NCBI RefSeq assembly: GCF_001541225.1 | Contig: NZ_LMTS01000096.1 | Coordinates: forward strand, 112,600-163,557 | Reading direction: 5' to 3' | Length of the DNA: 50,958 nucleotides | Origin: Variovorax sp. WDL1 | GTDB lineage: Bacteria; Pseudomonadota; Gammaproteobacteria; Burkholderiales; Burkholderiaceae_C | Shown here: in pieces, positions 36,169 through 44,256 of the stretch | How positions within the stretch are numbered: position 1 is the first letter of the stretch | How the letters are laid out: each line of letters starts with the position of its first letter | Notes under the pieces: generated by a model | Database searches by the model: none | What the model saw: the letters and a program-made list of their open reading frames with translations, nothing else | Told to the model about the DNA's origin: nothing | Translations under genes and position numbers: made by a program

Positions 36169-37555
36169 CCTGCCGCCCCCGGGAGATGGTCAGCACGCCG
36201 GGCTCGGTGCTCTTGGTCACGGTCGAGCCGCCCCCCACCGTGCCGCCGGCGCCGATGGTGACCGGCGCCACCAGCACGCAGTTGCTGCCGACGTGGACGT
36301 CGTCACCGATCACCGTGCGATGCTTGTTGGCACCGTCATAGTTGGCGGTGATGCTGCCGGCGCCGTAGTTCACGCGTGCGCCCACGCTGGCATCGCCCAG
36401 GTAGGCCAGGTGGTTGGCCTTGGCGCCTGCGGCCAGCGTGGAGTTCTTGACCTCGACGAAGTTGCCGATGTGCACGTCGGCGCCCAGGCGGGTGCCGGGC
36501 CGCAGCCGCGCGAAGGGGCCGACCCGCGCGCCTCCGCCAACCGTCACGCCGGCCTTCTCGCCGTCGATATGGGTGAAGGGATGGATCACCGCGCCGGTCT
36601 CGATGCGCGCATTGGCGATCACGCAGTTGGCCCCCACGCGCACGCCGGCGCCGAGCGACACCGCACCCTCGAAGACGCAGTTGACATCGATCTCGACGTC
36701 CGACTCGCAGGCCAGGGTGCCGCGAACGTCGATGCGCGCCGGATCGGCCAGCCGCACGCCCTGCGCCATCAGCGCATCGGCCTGGCGCCGCTGGTAGGCG
36801 CGCTCGAGCGCGGCAAGCTGGGCCGGCGTGTTGACGCCTGCCACCTCCAGCGGGTCGTCGATGCGGTGCGCGAGCACGGGCACGCCGTCGATGGTGGCGA
36901 AGCCCACCACGTCGGTCAGGTAGTACTCGCCCTGGGCGTTCTTGTTGTCCAGCCGCGCCAGCCAGGGCTTGAGCAGTTGGGCCGGCACGGCCATTACGCC
37001 GCTGTAGATCTCGCGGATGGCGCGCTGCGCTTCGCTCGCGTCCTTCTCCTCCACGATCGCCTGCACCTCGCCCTCGCCCTCGGCAGCGGGCGCACGCACG
37101 ATGCGCCCGTAGCCCGTCGGGTCCTCGACCCGGATCGTGAGCAGCGCGAGCCGGCGCCCGGCGCTCTGGGCGATCAGCGCGCGCAGGGTGGCGTCGCCGA
37201 TCAAGGGCACGTCGCCCGAAAGCACCACCACCGTGCCGTCGTCGGGCAGAAGCGGTGCAGCCTGTTGCATCGCGTGGCCGGTGCCCAGTTGCGGCACCTG
37301 GCGCGCGAATTGCGGCAGCGCGCCTGCAGCACCCTCGCAGAGCGCGGCCTCGACATCGGTGGCGCCATGGCCGGTGACCACCACCACCTTGCGCGCGCCG
37401 ATGCGGGTGGCCGTGTCCACGACGTGCGCCACCAGCGCGCGGCCACCTAAACGATGCAACACTTTGGGCAGGCTGCTTTTCATGCGCGTGCCCTTGCCGG
37501 CCGCCATGATGACGACATCGACCGGTTGCCGGTTGTCCTGCGGAGTCTTGTTCAT
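36122..37555 (-). CDS. glmU: Bifunctional UDP-GlcNAc pyrophosphorylase / GlcN-1-P acetyltransferase
   Basis: 477 residues from ATG 37555. The uridylyltransferase domain opens with VDVVIMAAGKGTRMKSSLPK; QLGTGHAMQQA and SGDVPLIG follow. The C-terminal left-handed beta-helix shows hexapeptide repeats with the acetyltransferase segment NFVEVKNS, KANHLAYLGDASVG and NYGAGSITANYDG. It catalyses the last two steps to UDP-GlcNAc, downstream of GlmS in the same pathway. Its start codon overlaps the divergent lipoprotein start. Confidence 0.97.
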   Translation of the reverse strand: MNKTPQDNRQPVDVVIMAAGKGTRMKSSLPKVLHRLGGRALVAHVVDTATRIGARKVVVVTGHGATDVEAALCEGAAGALPQFARQVPQLGTGHAMQQAAPLLPDDGTVVVLSGDVPLIGDATLRALIAQSAGRRLALLTIRVEDPTGYGRIVRAPAAEGEGEVQAIVEEKDASEAQRAIREIYSGVMAVPAQLLKPWLARLDNKNAQGEYYLTDVVGFATIDGVPVLAHRIDDPLEVAGVNTPAQLAALERAYQRRQADALMAQGVRLADPARIDVRGTLACESDVEIDVNCVFEGAVSLGAGVRVGANCVIANARIETGAVIHPFTHIDGEKAGVTVGGGARVGPFARLRPGTRLGADVHIGNFVEVKNSTLAAGAKANHLAYLGDASVGARVNYGAGSITANYDGANKHRTVIGDDVHVGSNCVLVAPVTIGAGGTVGGGSTVTKSTEPGVLTISRGRQVSFANWKRPQKAPKA

Positions 37556-38438
37556 GCCACTTTCTCGAATGCTTTGGGTCTGGCTGGCGCGAATTATCGG
37601 TGTGCTGCTCGCCGCCGCGACGCTGGCGGCCTGCAGCACCCTCAAGCTGGCCTACAACAACCTGCCGGAGCTGAGCTATTGGTGGCTCGACAGCTACCTG
37701 GACTTCGACGGCGCGCAGACGCCCCGGGTGCGCGACGACCTGGCCGAGCTGCTCGCCTGGCACCGCCGCCACGAGCTGCCCCGCCTTGTCGAGCTGCTGC
37801 GCCGGGCGCAGGCGCTGGCGCCCGACGATGTCACGCCCAAGCAGGCCTGCGAGTTCGCCGACCAGATCCGCGAGCGGCTGCTCGCAGTGGCCGTGCAGGC
37901 CGAAGGGCCCGGCACCGCCCTGGCGCTGAGCCTGGGCGAAGCCCAGCTGCAGCACCTGGAACGCAAGTACGCGAAGAACGACGCCGAGTACCGCAAGGAG
38001 TGGCTCGAGCGCGGCCCGGCAAGCTGGCAGGAGAGGCGCTACGAGCGGCTCCTCGAGCGCAACGAGGACTTCTACGGCCGGCTCGAGCCAGCGCAGCGCG
38101 AAATGCTGAAGCAGCAGGTGGCGCAGTCCGCCTTCGATCCGCATGCCTTCGACGCCGAGCGCCGCCGGCGCCAGCAAGAGGTGCTGGCGCTGCTGCGCCG
38201 CTTCCAGACCGAGCGAACGCCGCCTGCCGAAGCGCGGGCAGCCATCCATGCCTACGTGCTTCGCGTCGCCGAGCCGCCCCCGGGTCCGTGGCGCGATCGC
38301 CAGCAGGCGCTTCGGCAGGAGGGCTGCCGCAATCTGGCCGCGCTGCACAACACGGCTGGCGCGGCTCAGCGTGAACACGCCGTCCGACGCCTGCGCGCCT
38401 ACGAGCGGGACCTCGGCGAATTGTTCGCCGAGCACTGA
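37554..38438 (+). CDS. Lipoprotein of the DUF6279 type
   Basis: 294 residues from ATG 37554, 8 nt after CGGAG; ATG 37569 is an alternative with no ribosome site. The signal ends in the lipobox LAAC-STLKLAYNNLPELS, typical of this betaproteobacterial and gammaproteobacterial lipoprotein family. The rest is helical, rich in Arg, Glu and Leu, with YWWLDSYLDFD and a long charged middle. Function unknown. With ATG 37554, its start codon shares two bases with the divergent glmU start codon. Confidence 0.82.
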   Translation: MPLSRMLWVWLARIIGVLLAAATLAACSTLKLAYNNLPELSYWWLDSYLDFDGAQTPRVRDDLAELLAWHRRHELPRLVELLRRAQALAPDDVTPKQACEFADQIRERLLAVAVQAEGPGTALALSLGEAQLQHLERKYAKNDAEYRKEWLERGPASWQERRYERLLERNEDFYGRLEPAQREMLKQQVAQSAFDPHAFDAERRRRQQEVLALLRRFQTERTPPAEARAAIHAYVLRVAEPPPGPWRDRQQALRQEGCRNLAALHNTAGAAQREHAVRRLRAYERDLGELFAEH

Positions 38439-38490
38439 ACGGCGCGGTAGAACATTTGTTTACACTCAGCGCGACTTTCCTACACTCTCC

Positions 38491-39423
38491 ATGAACATCA
38501 CGCTCTGCACGCTCTTCGAGAAAAACTACCACTTCGGCGTCGCCGCGTTGGCGAATTCGCTGATCGCGGCCGGCTACGAAGGCGAGCTGTGGGTGGGCTA
38601 CCGCGGCGCCCTCCCCGGCTGGATCGTCGACGCGCCGGCCTTCGACCGCGCCAGCGGCCGGCTGCAGGTCGCTCCCGGGCTGACGCTGTGCATGCTGGAG
38701 CTCGACACGCCGCTGCACTTCACCTACTACAAGCCCACCTTCATCCGCGAGATGCTGGAAAAGCACACCCCCCAGGCCGACGTCTGCGCCTATATCGACC
38801 CGGACATCGTGGTGAAGTGCGACTGGCCGTCGCTGGCGGGCTGGTTCACCGAAGACGGCATCTCGCTGGCCGAAGACGTCAACTGGTGCTTTCCGGCGCG
38901 GCATCCCAAGCGCCTGCTGTGGGCGCGCTTCTTCGCGCCGCACGGCGCTGCGCCACGGCGCGGGCTGGACCGCTACTACAACGCGGGCTTCATCGCGGTC
39001 TCGCGCGCGCACTTCGATTTCCTGGACCTGTGGCGCCGGCTGTGCGACCTGGTGGTGGACTACAACGAAGGCGCCAAGCAGCTCAAGGCCGGCGGCTCTG
39101 CCGCGCTCTTCCATTCGACGGACCAGGATGCGCTCAACTTCGCGCTGACGGTGTGCGAAGCCCCCCTGAACACGGCGGGCCCGGAGGCGATGGACTTCGC
39201 GCCCGGCGGCTACTACCTCTCGCACGCGATCGGCTCGGTCAAGCCCTGGCACGGCGGGTTCATCGGCCAGGCCCTGCGTGGGCGGCCGCCGTCGCTCGCG
39301 AGCAAATGGTATTGGCGCTACGCCAATGCGCCGATTCGCGTGTATTCCGATGGCGAGCTGCGCAAGAGCCAGCTGGCGTTGAAGATCGCGGCGGCGATCG
39401 GGCGGGTCTACAAGCGCGCCTGA
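38491..39423 (+). CDS. Glycosyltransferase-like protein (GT-A type)
   Basis: 310 residues from ATG 38491. The N terminus MNITLCTLFEKNYHFGVAAL resembles a nucleotide-sugar-binding half. CAYIDPDIVVKCDW (about 99-112) holds a DxD-type metal motif (DPD). LDRYYNAGFIAVSR and STDQDALNFAL are typical acceptor-side blocks of GT8/GT-like enzymes. It probably adds a sugar during surface polysaccharide assembly, in line with the convergent flippase gene, whose 3' end it overlaps by 16 bp. Donor and acceptor are unknown. Confidence 0.75.
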   Translation: MNITLCTLFEKNYHFGVAALANSLIAAGYEGELWVGYRGALPGWIVDAPAFDRASGRLQVAPGLTLCMLELDTPLHFTYYKPTFIREMLEKHTPQADVCAYIDPDIVVKCDWPSLAGWFTEDGISLAEDVNWCFPARHPKRLLWARFFAPHGAAPRRGLDRYYNAGFIAVSRAHFDFLDLWRRLCDLVVDYNEGAKQLKAGGSAALFHSTDQDALNFALTVCEAPLNTAGPEAMDFAPGGYYLSHAIGSVKPWHGGFIGQALRGRPPSLASKWYWRYANAPIRVYSDGELRKSQLALKIAAAIGRVYKRA

Positions 39424-40772
39424 GCGTCATCGGAGGGCGGGGGTTTGTCCTTGCGCCACTCGACCCACCGCACCGCCAGCAACACGTACTGGTAGAAAAA
39501 GTTGGCCAGGCTGGTGGCAATGCCGAACCACAGCACCGAGCGCAGATCGCTCACGCCCACCAGCCACAGGTAGAGCACCTGGGTGACCAGCGTCACTGCG
39601 ATGCTGTAGGTCTGGCCCGACGTCGCGCCGCGAACCGAGAGCGTGCGAAAGGCAAAGCCGGACGCATTCATCACGATGGATGCCAGGAACACCATCCATA
39701 CCAGCGGCGCCATGCTCGCGTACTGCTTGCCCAGCAGCAGGATCCAATACTGCGGAAAGACGACGGACGTCAGCAGCACGGCTGTGCCCATGGCGAAGTA
39801 GGCCACATGGGCCTGCGCCACGATGGTGCCCAGGCGCGGGCCCATCGGCGCACGCGCAATCGCGGGGAACAGCAGCACGTTTGTCACGCGATCCACCACC
39901 ATCAGCACCATGGCGAGCCGGCCAAAGGCACCGACCTCGGCCAGCATGCTGGAAGTGCCGAACAACGACACCAGGAACACAGTGATCACACCCTGCACCT
40001 GGTAGAACACGCCCGGCAGTACCAGCGGCTTCGCAATGCGCAGGATTTCGGCATCCACCTTTTTCGAGTCGGCGGCGTGCAGGTCCGCGTCGGGCACCTG
40101 CTGCTTGCGGAAGGCGCCCCGGTAGAGCAGCACGCTGACGAAGCTGGCGGCGGCCGTTGCAGCCACGATGCCGACCATCGACCAGGAGGTGATCGGCAAG
40201 AGCAGCACCGCGCCCACGAATGCGATGCGCACGCTGTGCGAGGCGAGCGCGATGCGGTTCAGGGTGCTGATCTGGCTGAGGATGAGCAGCACCGTGTTGG
40301 CGTAGTGCTCCCGAAGCGTGAGCAGGACCACCGACACCATCAGCAGCGAGCCCGCCAGGTAGGCGGCGCCGGACCAGCCGTGCTGCTGCGAGCTGTAGTA
40401 CCAATAGGGCCCGACAAGCGCCAGTCCCAGCGCCAGCAGCACCCAGCGCTTGCGGAAGACCTGGTGGCACACGCCCACGACCCAGGGCCGCTCGTTCGCG
40501 CGCTGGCCGACGATGGGCATGCAGCAGTGTGCAAGCCCCAGGTCGGTCACCCCCAGGATCAGGGTCATGCAGGCCACCAGGAAGGTGTACGCCGCATACT
40601 GGTCCTTGGGCAGCACGTTGACGATGAGCAGGCCGGCGATGCCGCCGATGGCCACGCCGAAGGTTTCGACGCTGCCGACCATGGCGATCTGGCGCAGACG
40701 GGGCAGGAGCTTCACGGATGAGCGGGCGACGGTCAATGGAGTTGGCCGGCGGCTGCCGGGTCGAGACTTCAT
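39408..40772 (-). CDS. Polysaccharide flippase-like membrane protein (MOP superfamily)
   Basis: 454 residues with about twelve hydrophobic helices. ETFGVAIGGIAGLLIVNVL, QYAAYTFLVACMTLILGVTD and, later, VLPGVFYQVQGVITVFLVS are in the style of Wzx/oligosaccharide flippases. The C-terminal tail is hydrophilic. It likely moves a lipid-linked sugar across the inner membrane. It is convergent with the glycosyltransferase-like gene (16-bp overlap) and 75 bp downstream of the Crp/Fnr gene on the same strand. Confidence 0.8.
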   Translation of the reverse strand: MKSRPGSRRPTPLTVARSSVKLLPRLRQIAMVGSVETFGVAIGGIAGLLIVNVLPKDQYAAYTFLVACMTLILGVTDLGLAHCCMPIVGQRANERPWVVGVCHQVFRKRWVLLALGLALVGPYWYYSSQQHGWSGAAYLAGSLLMVSVVLLTLREHYANTVLLILSQISTLNRIALASHSVRIAFVGAVLLLPITSWSMVGIVAATAAASFVSVLLYRGAFRKQQVPDADLHAADSKKVDAEILRIAKPLVLPGVFYQVQGVITVFLVSLFGTSSMLAEVGAFGRLAMVLMVVDRVTNVLLFPAIARAPMGPRLGTIVAQAHVAYFAMGTAVLLTSVVFPQYWILLLGKQYASMAPLVWMVFLASIVMNASGFAFRTLSVRGATSGQTYSIAVTLVTQVLYLWLVGVSDLRSVLWFGIATSLANFFYQYVLLAVRWVEWRKDKPPPSDDAQARL

Positions 40773-40847
40773 CCGCGCGGGCGGACAGGGCCTCTACGAT
40801 ACGCGATGGCAGCGACCGGACCGCGTGGCTGCTCCGGCAACGCTCGC

Positions 40848-41615
40848 TCAGATCAGCGGCGTGGGCTGCAGCGGCCGGTCGAAATAGTCGCCCAGGGTTT
40901 CCAGCGCATGCGGCTCCAGGATACGCAGCCAGCCTGCATCGAGCTTGTACAGCCGCAACTGCTGCAGCCGCCTCAAGGTCTTGTTGGTGTGTACCAGCGA
41001 CAGGCCCAGCGCATCGGCGATGTGCTGCTGGTTGAAAGGGAACTGCACCCAGCCATCGCGCGCCATGCCGAGCCGCTCGGCGCGCCGGTAGAGATGCATC
41101 AGCAGCATGGCGACCCGCTCGGCCGCATTGCGGCGGCCGGCGGTCACGAGGTTGTCGTCCACCATCTTCTCCTCGCGCGCCGCAAGCCACGTGATTTGGT
41201 AGCCCAGCCTGGGCTGGGCATGGAACAGCTCCCACAGGCGGTCGCGGGCGAAGCAGCAGACCGTGACGTTGGTCACCGCCTCGACGCCGTGCGTGTGGCT
41301 TTCGGCGAACTCGTCCTGCAGCCCGACGAAGTCGCCCGGCAGCAGGAAGCCCAGGATCTGCCGCCGGCCGTCGCTCAGCGTCTTGAAGCGGAAGGCCCAG
41401 CCGGAGTAGATCGTGTAGAGCAGGGGGCTGGGCCGGTCCTCCTCGATCAGGAGCCGGCCGGCCTCGAAGGTGCGCGCGCCGGTGCGGAAGGATTCGATGA
41501 CGCGCAGTTCCTCGATCGTGACGGGCAGGAAGGCGGGGTTGGAGCGCAGCAGGCAGCGGTCGCAAGGATGCGTGCCGGTGGGCGGATGACTGAGCGCTGG
41601 ATAGTCGAGAGTCAC
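40848..41615 (-). CDS. Crp/Fnr-family regulator with CxxC N terminus
   Basis: 255 residues from a GTG at 41615; a GTG at 41672 would add 19 residues but would take in the palindrome at 41640-41653, so the shorter form is preferred. HPCDRCLLR gives C18 and C21. A cyclic-nucleotide-binding-like domain follows (FEAGRLLIEEDRPSPLLYT, LPGDFVGLQDEF) with VTVCCFARD where FNR has its fourth Cys. The C-terminal helix-turn-helix is NQQHIADALGLSLVHTNKTL. Only two N-terminal cysteines are present against three in FNR, so an Fe-S cluster is possible but unproven. Divergent from the BLUF gene. Confidence 0.85.
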   Translation of the reverse strand: MTLDYPALSHPPTGTHPCDRCLLRSNPAFLPVTIEELRVIESFRTGARTFEAGRLLIEEDRPSPLLYTIYSGWAFRFKTLSDGRRQILGFLLPGDFVGLQDEFAESHTHGVEAVTNVTVCCFARDRLWELFHAQPRLGYQITWLAAREEKMVDDNLVTAGRRNAAERVAMLLMHLYRRAERLGMARDGWVQFPFNQQHIADALGLSLVHTNKTLRRLQQLRLYKLDAGWLRILEPHALETLGDYFDRPLQPTPLI

Positions 41616-41639
41616 CTTCCGACTATAGGCGGGCAATCT

Positions 41640-41653
41640 ATGTCTTTTCACAT
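41640..41653. promoter_or_regulatory. Candidate Crp/Fnr-type site between divergent crp/fnr and BLUF genes
   Basis: ATGTCTTTTCACAT has perfect 4-bp inverted ends ATGT/ACAT with a C-rich-bounded TTTT centre, the size of Fnr-type half-sites. It is 24 bp from the regulator start and 53 bp from the BLUF start, so one site could control both genes. Confidence 0.4.
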
Positions 41654-41706
41654 TTCGCTCGCTTCGGGGCACTCCTACACTCCGAGCGTCCTCGACCCCG
41701 GAAAGA

Positions 41707-42096
41707 ATGACCGAACTCCACGAGATCCTCTACTGCAGCCAGCTGGCGCCAGACCAGCCTACCGACGTGGTGGGCCAGATCGTGGCCCAGGCACGCGCCC
41801 GCAACGCGATGGAGGGGATCACGGGCCTGCTGGTCTTCGACGGCATGCGCTTCTGCCACCACTTCGAAGGCCCGCGCCGCAACGTGCTGCACCTGATGGA
41901 GCGGCTCGAGGCCGACTCGAGGCACGTGCAGATGCGGGTGGTGTATGAAGGCGAGCTCCTGCAGCGCCGCTACCGCGCATTCAACCTGGGCCTCGCCCAG
42001 GTCGAGGACAGCGAGGACATCGCAGTCGTCGAGCAGTTCGACGGGGTGGAGGCACTCGCGCGCTTCATGGCGCTGCGCCCCCGCCTGGACATCTAG
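41707..42096 (+). CDS. BLUF-domain protein with the photocycle Gln replaced by His
   Basis: 129 residues, almost entirely a BLUF domain plus a short C-terminal helix. ILYCSQLAPDQ supplies the conserved Tyr9 and Ser11; ARARNAMEGITGLLVFDG supplies Asn33 and the GITGLL strand. The next block is FCHHFEGPR, whereas BLUF proteins have F-x-Q-x-L/I-E-G: His51 stands in place of the flavin-contacting Gln. RLEADSRHVQMRV is normal. Family knowledge: that Gln is needed for the light switch. The protein may be a light-insensitive flavin protein or use altered chemistry. It is divergent from a Crp/Fnr gene. Confidence 0.88.
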   Translation: MTELHEILYCSQLAPDQPTDVVGQIVAQARARNAMEGITGLLVFDGMRFCHHFEGPRRNVLHLMERLEADSRHVQMRVVYEGELLQRRYRAFNLGLAQVEDSEDIAVVEQFDGVEALARFMALRPRLDI

Positions 42097-42103
42097 GACC
42101 TGT

Positions 42104-42439
42104 TCACGCCAGGTCGGACGAGGAAGCCAGGTCCCAGCTGTAGGTAGCGCCGTGGCCGTCCCACGGCTCCATCACGATGCGCTCGCCGGCCTCGACACGC
42201 AGCGTCTCGCCCGGTGCCAGCACCAGGTCCTCGCTGCCCCATTGCCTGGTGGCGTCGCGCGTCACCCACACGCGCCCCTGGCGGATGCGCAGGATGCTTG
42301 CCGCGGACGCCCTGAGGCTGGTCGCCTCGCCCGCGCCCAGCTGCCACGCACCGCGGCGAACGGCCGGCGCAACGGCGGCCGGACGGGTGTTCAGGGCGGG
42401 GGATGACGGGAACGTGGAGGTGGTGCAGACGGCGGACAT
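42104..42439 (-). CDS. DUF2917 protein
   Basis: 111 residues from ATG 42439, with AGGAG 7 nt upstream. GAWQLGAGEATSLRA, RIRQGRVWVTRDATRQWGS and DLVLAPGETLRVEAGERIVM are the DUF2917 blocks, suggesting a small cupin-like beta fold. Function unknown. It ends 7 bp from the convergent BLUF gene and is divergent from the LysR gene, a recurring arrangement in Burkholderiales that suggests LysR control. Confidence 0.85.
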   Translation of the reverse strand: MSAVCTTSTFPSSPALNTRPAAVAPAVRRGAWQLGAGEATSLRASAASILRIRQGRVWVTRDATRQWGSEDLVLAPGETLRVEAGERIVMEPWDGHGATYSWDLASSSDLA

Positions 42440-42590
42440 AAGAGGCTCCTGGAAGAGGGATTTCTCCGACAGCGCAATGGCGCGCTTCGGGAATGAATGA
42501 TCGGCGCCCGTCCGTTCGCGGTCCAATGAAAACGCGCTACCCTAATGATTCCGCTTTCGCATCAATCCGCGGTTTCCGGACTTCTCTTCC

Positions 42591-43574
42591 ATGCAGCATT
42601 CCCAGACCCACCTGCGCTCCCGCCCGATCTCCGCCGGCCACCTGCGGGCCTTCGAGGCCGTGGCCCGGCACCTGAACTTCCGCGCCGCTGCCGAGGAGAT
42701 GGCGCTGACCCAGTCCGCCGTCAGCCGGCAGATCCAGTCGCTGGAAGAAGAGGTGGGCGTAGGCCTGTTCCTTCGCCATACGCGCGCCGTCGAGCTCACC
42801 AGCGCCGGCGCCCAGCTGCTGCTGGCGGTGCAGCAGGCACTGCCGCGCATCGACGGCGCGGTGCGCCAGATCCGGCAGAGCGCGGGGCGCAAGAGCGTCT
42901 CGCTCACCACCTTCGCCTCCTTTGCCTCCATGTGGCTGATCCCGCGTCTGGAAGCCTTCCAGCGCGACAACCCCGAGATCGACATCCGCATCGACGCCAG
43001 CGATTCCGCGCTGGACCTGGACCTCGCGGACATCGACATCGCCCTGCGCTACGGCCCCGGCGAGAACATGCCGGCCGGCGCGATACGCCTGTTCGGAGAG
43101 AACCTCACGCCGGTGGCCAGCCCCTGGCTGATCAAGAGCAACCCGCCGATCAAGGCACCCGCCGACATCGCGCGCTTTGCCCTGATCGAGGCCGGCGACG
43201 CGCACCGCACGCACCTCGAATGGCTGACCTGGCGGCGCTGGTTCGAGGTGAACGACCTGCAGCGCGCGCAGCCCAGGCGCTGGCTCTACTTCAACTACGC
43301 GTACCAGATGGTGCAGGCCGCACTCACCGGCCAGGGCGTGGTGCTGGCGCGCAGCTCGCTGATCGCCGAGAGCCTGGCCAACGGCGACCTGGTGGAGGTG
43401 CTGCCGCAGCACCGCATGGATTCGCCCATGGCCTACTGGCTGATCGTCGGCCCGCGCAGCGCGCAGCGGCCCGAGATCCAGGCGTTTCGCGATTGGCTGG
43501 AGGCGCAGGCGGCCACCACGCGGGGGACCATCGGGGAGGTGCCGGACCCCGATACGGTGGATCAGATGGATTGA
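42591..43574 (+). CDS. LysR-family regulator (GcvA-like)
   Basis: 327 residues. HLRAFEAVARHLNFRAAAEE and LTQSAVSRQIQSLEEEVGV form the winged helix; the effector domain has LTTFASFASMWLIPRLEAF and IDIALRYGPGENMPAG, typical of the GcvA/TrpI branch. The 151-bp divergent region with DUF2917 presumably holds its operator; no clear T-N11-A site was picked out. The target is probably the DUF2917 gene. Confidence 0.92.
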   Translation: MQHSQTHLRSRPISAGHLRAFEAVARHLNFRAAAEEMALTQSAVSRQIQSLEEEVGVGLFLRHTRAVELTSAGAQLLLAVQQALPRIDGAVRQIRQSAGRKSVSLTTFASFASMWLIPRLEAFQRDNPEIDIRIDASDSALDLDLADIDIALRYGPGENMPAGAIRLFGENLTPVASPWLIKSNPPIKAPADIARFALIEAGDAHRTHLEWLTWRRWFEVNDLQRAQPRRWLYFNYAYQMVQAALTGQGVVLARSSLIAESLANGDLVEVLPQHRMDSPMAYWLIVGPRSAQRPEIQAFRDWLEAQAATTRGTIGEVPDPDTVDQMD

Positions 43575-43629
43575 AGGCAGCCGGTAACGGCGGACCTTCG
43601 GCCAGGCCCGCCTTCCGTCGACCTCCGGT

Positions 43630-44247
43630 TCACCCCACCGGCCAGACCACCCCGTTGTCGTTCAGGATGGCATCCAACGGGAGGTCATGCGGCTCCGGCT
43701 CGAAGTCCTCGAGAAAGCCGTTGGTGAAGCCCAGCCCCACCGTGAAGGGCCGCGGCTCCAGCGCCGCCAGAGTGCGGTCGTAGAAGCCGCCGCCGTAGCC
43801 GAGCCGGTACCCGCCGGCGCTGTAGCCGACGCAGGGCACGAAGAGCAGCGTGGGCACGATCAGCTCGGTGTCCTTGGGCTTCGGGATGCCGTAGGCGTCC
43901 TCCTCCATCGGACAGCCCGGGTGCCAGGCGTGGAAGGTCAGGGTCTTGTGGACCTTGTCGACCACGGGCAAGCCGATGCGGCGGCGCTGCGGCTCCCCCT
44001 GCAACTCACCGTCTTCCTTCCAACGGTGCAGGGCGGGCAGTGGATCGAATTCGCCCTTGATCGGCCAGTAGGCGCCGATCACCGTCTCGGGACGGCCCAC
44101 CAGCCAGATCCGCATCACGCGCTGCAGCAGGTCCGCGCGCGCCAGGCGGTCGGGCATGGCAAGCCGTTGCGCAACCAGTGCGGAACGCAGCTGTTGCTTG
44201 AGAAAGTTGGCAGTTGCCGAGGTGTCGGCACCCTTTGACTTGTCCAT
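43630..44247 (-). CDS. 5-formyltetrahydrofolate cyclo-ligase
   Basis: 205 residues. LKQQLRSALVAQRLAM, YWPIKGEFDPLPAL and the nucleotide-binding GYRLGYGGGFYDRTLA (with VPCVGYSAGG) identify the 5-FCL (MTHFS) family. It converts 5-formyl-THF to 5,10-methenyl-THF with ATP. Its start is only 9 bp from the divergent transglycosylase start, so at least one promoter must lie within a coding sequence. Confidence 0.93.
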   Translation of the reverse strand: MDKSKGADTSATANFLKQQLRSALVAQRLAMPDRLARADLLQRVMRIWLVGRPETVIGAYWPIKGEFDPLPALHRWKEDGELQGEPQRRRIGLPVVDKVHKTLTFHAWHPGCPMEEDAYGIPKPKDTELIVPTLLFVPCVGYSAGGYRLGYGGGFYDRTLAALEPRPFTVGLGFTNGFLEDFEPEPHDLPLDAILNDNGVVWPVG

Positions 44248-44256
44248 AATCCCCCG

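Noticed and set aside
36336..38435. Long minus-strand frame covering part of glmU and the lipoprotein gene
   Set aside because: It runs out of frame through glmU and antisense to a lipoprotein with a good lipobox; no domain similarity.
39427..41565. 712-codon minus-strand frame across the flippase and Crp/Fnr genes
   Set aside because: It is a shifted frame of two real genes on the same strand.
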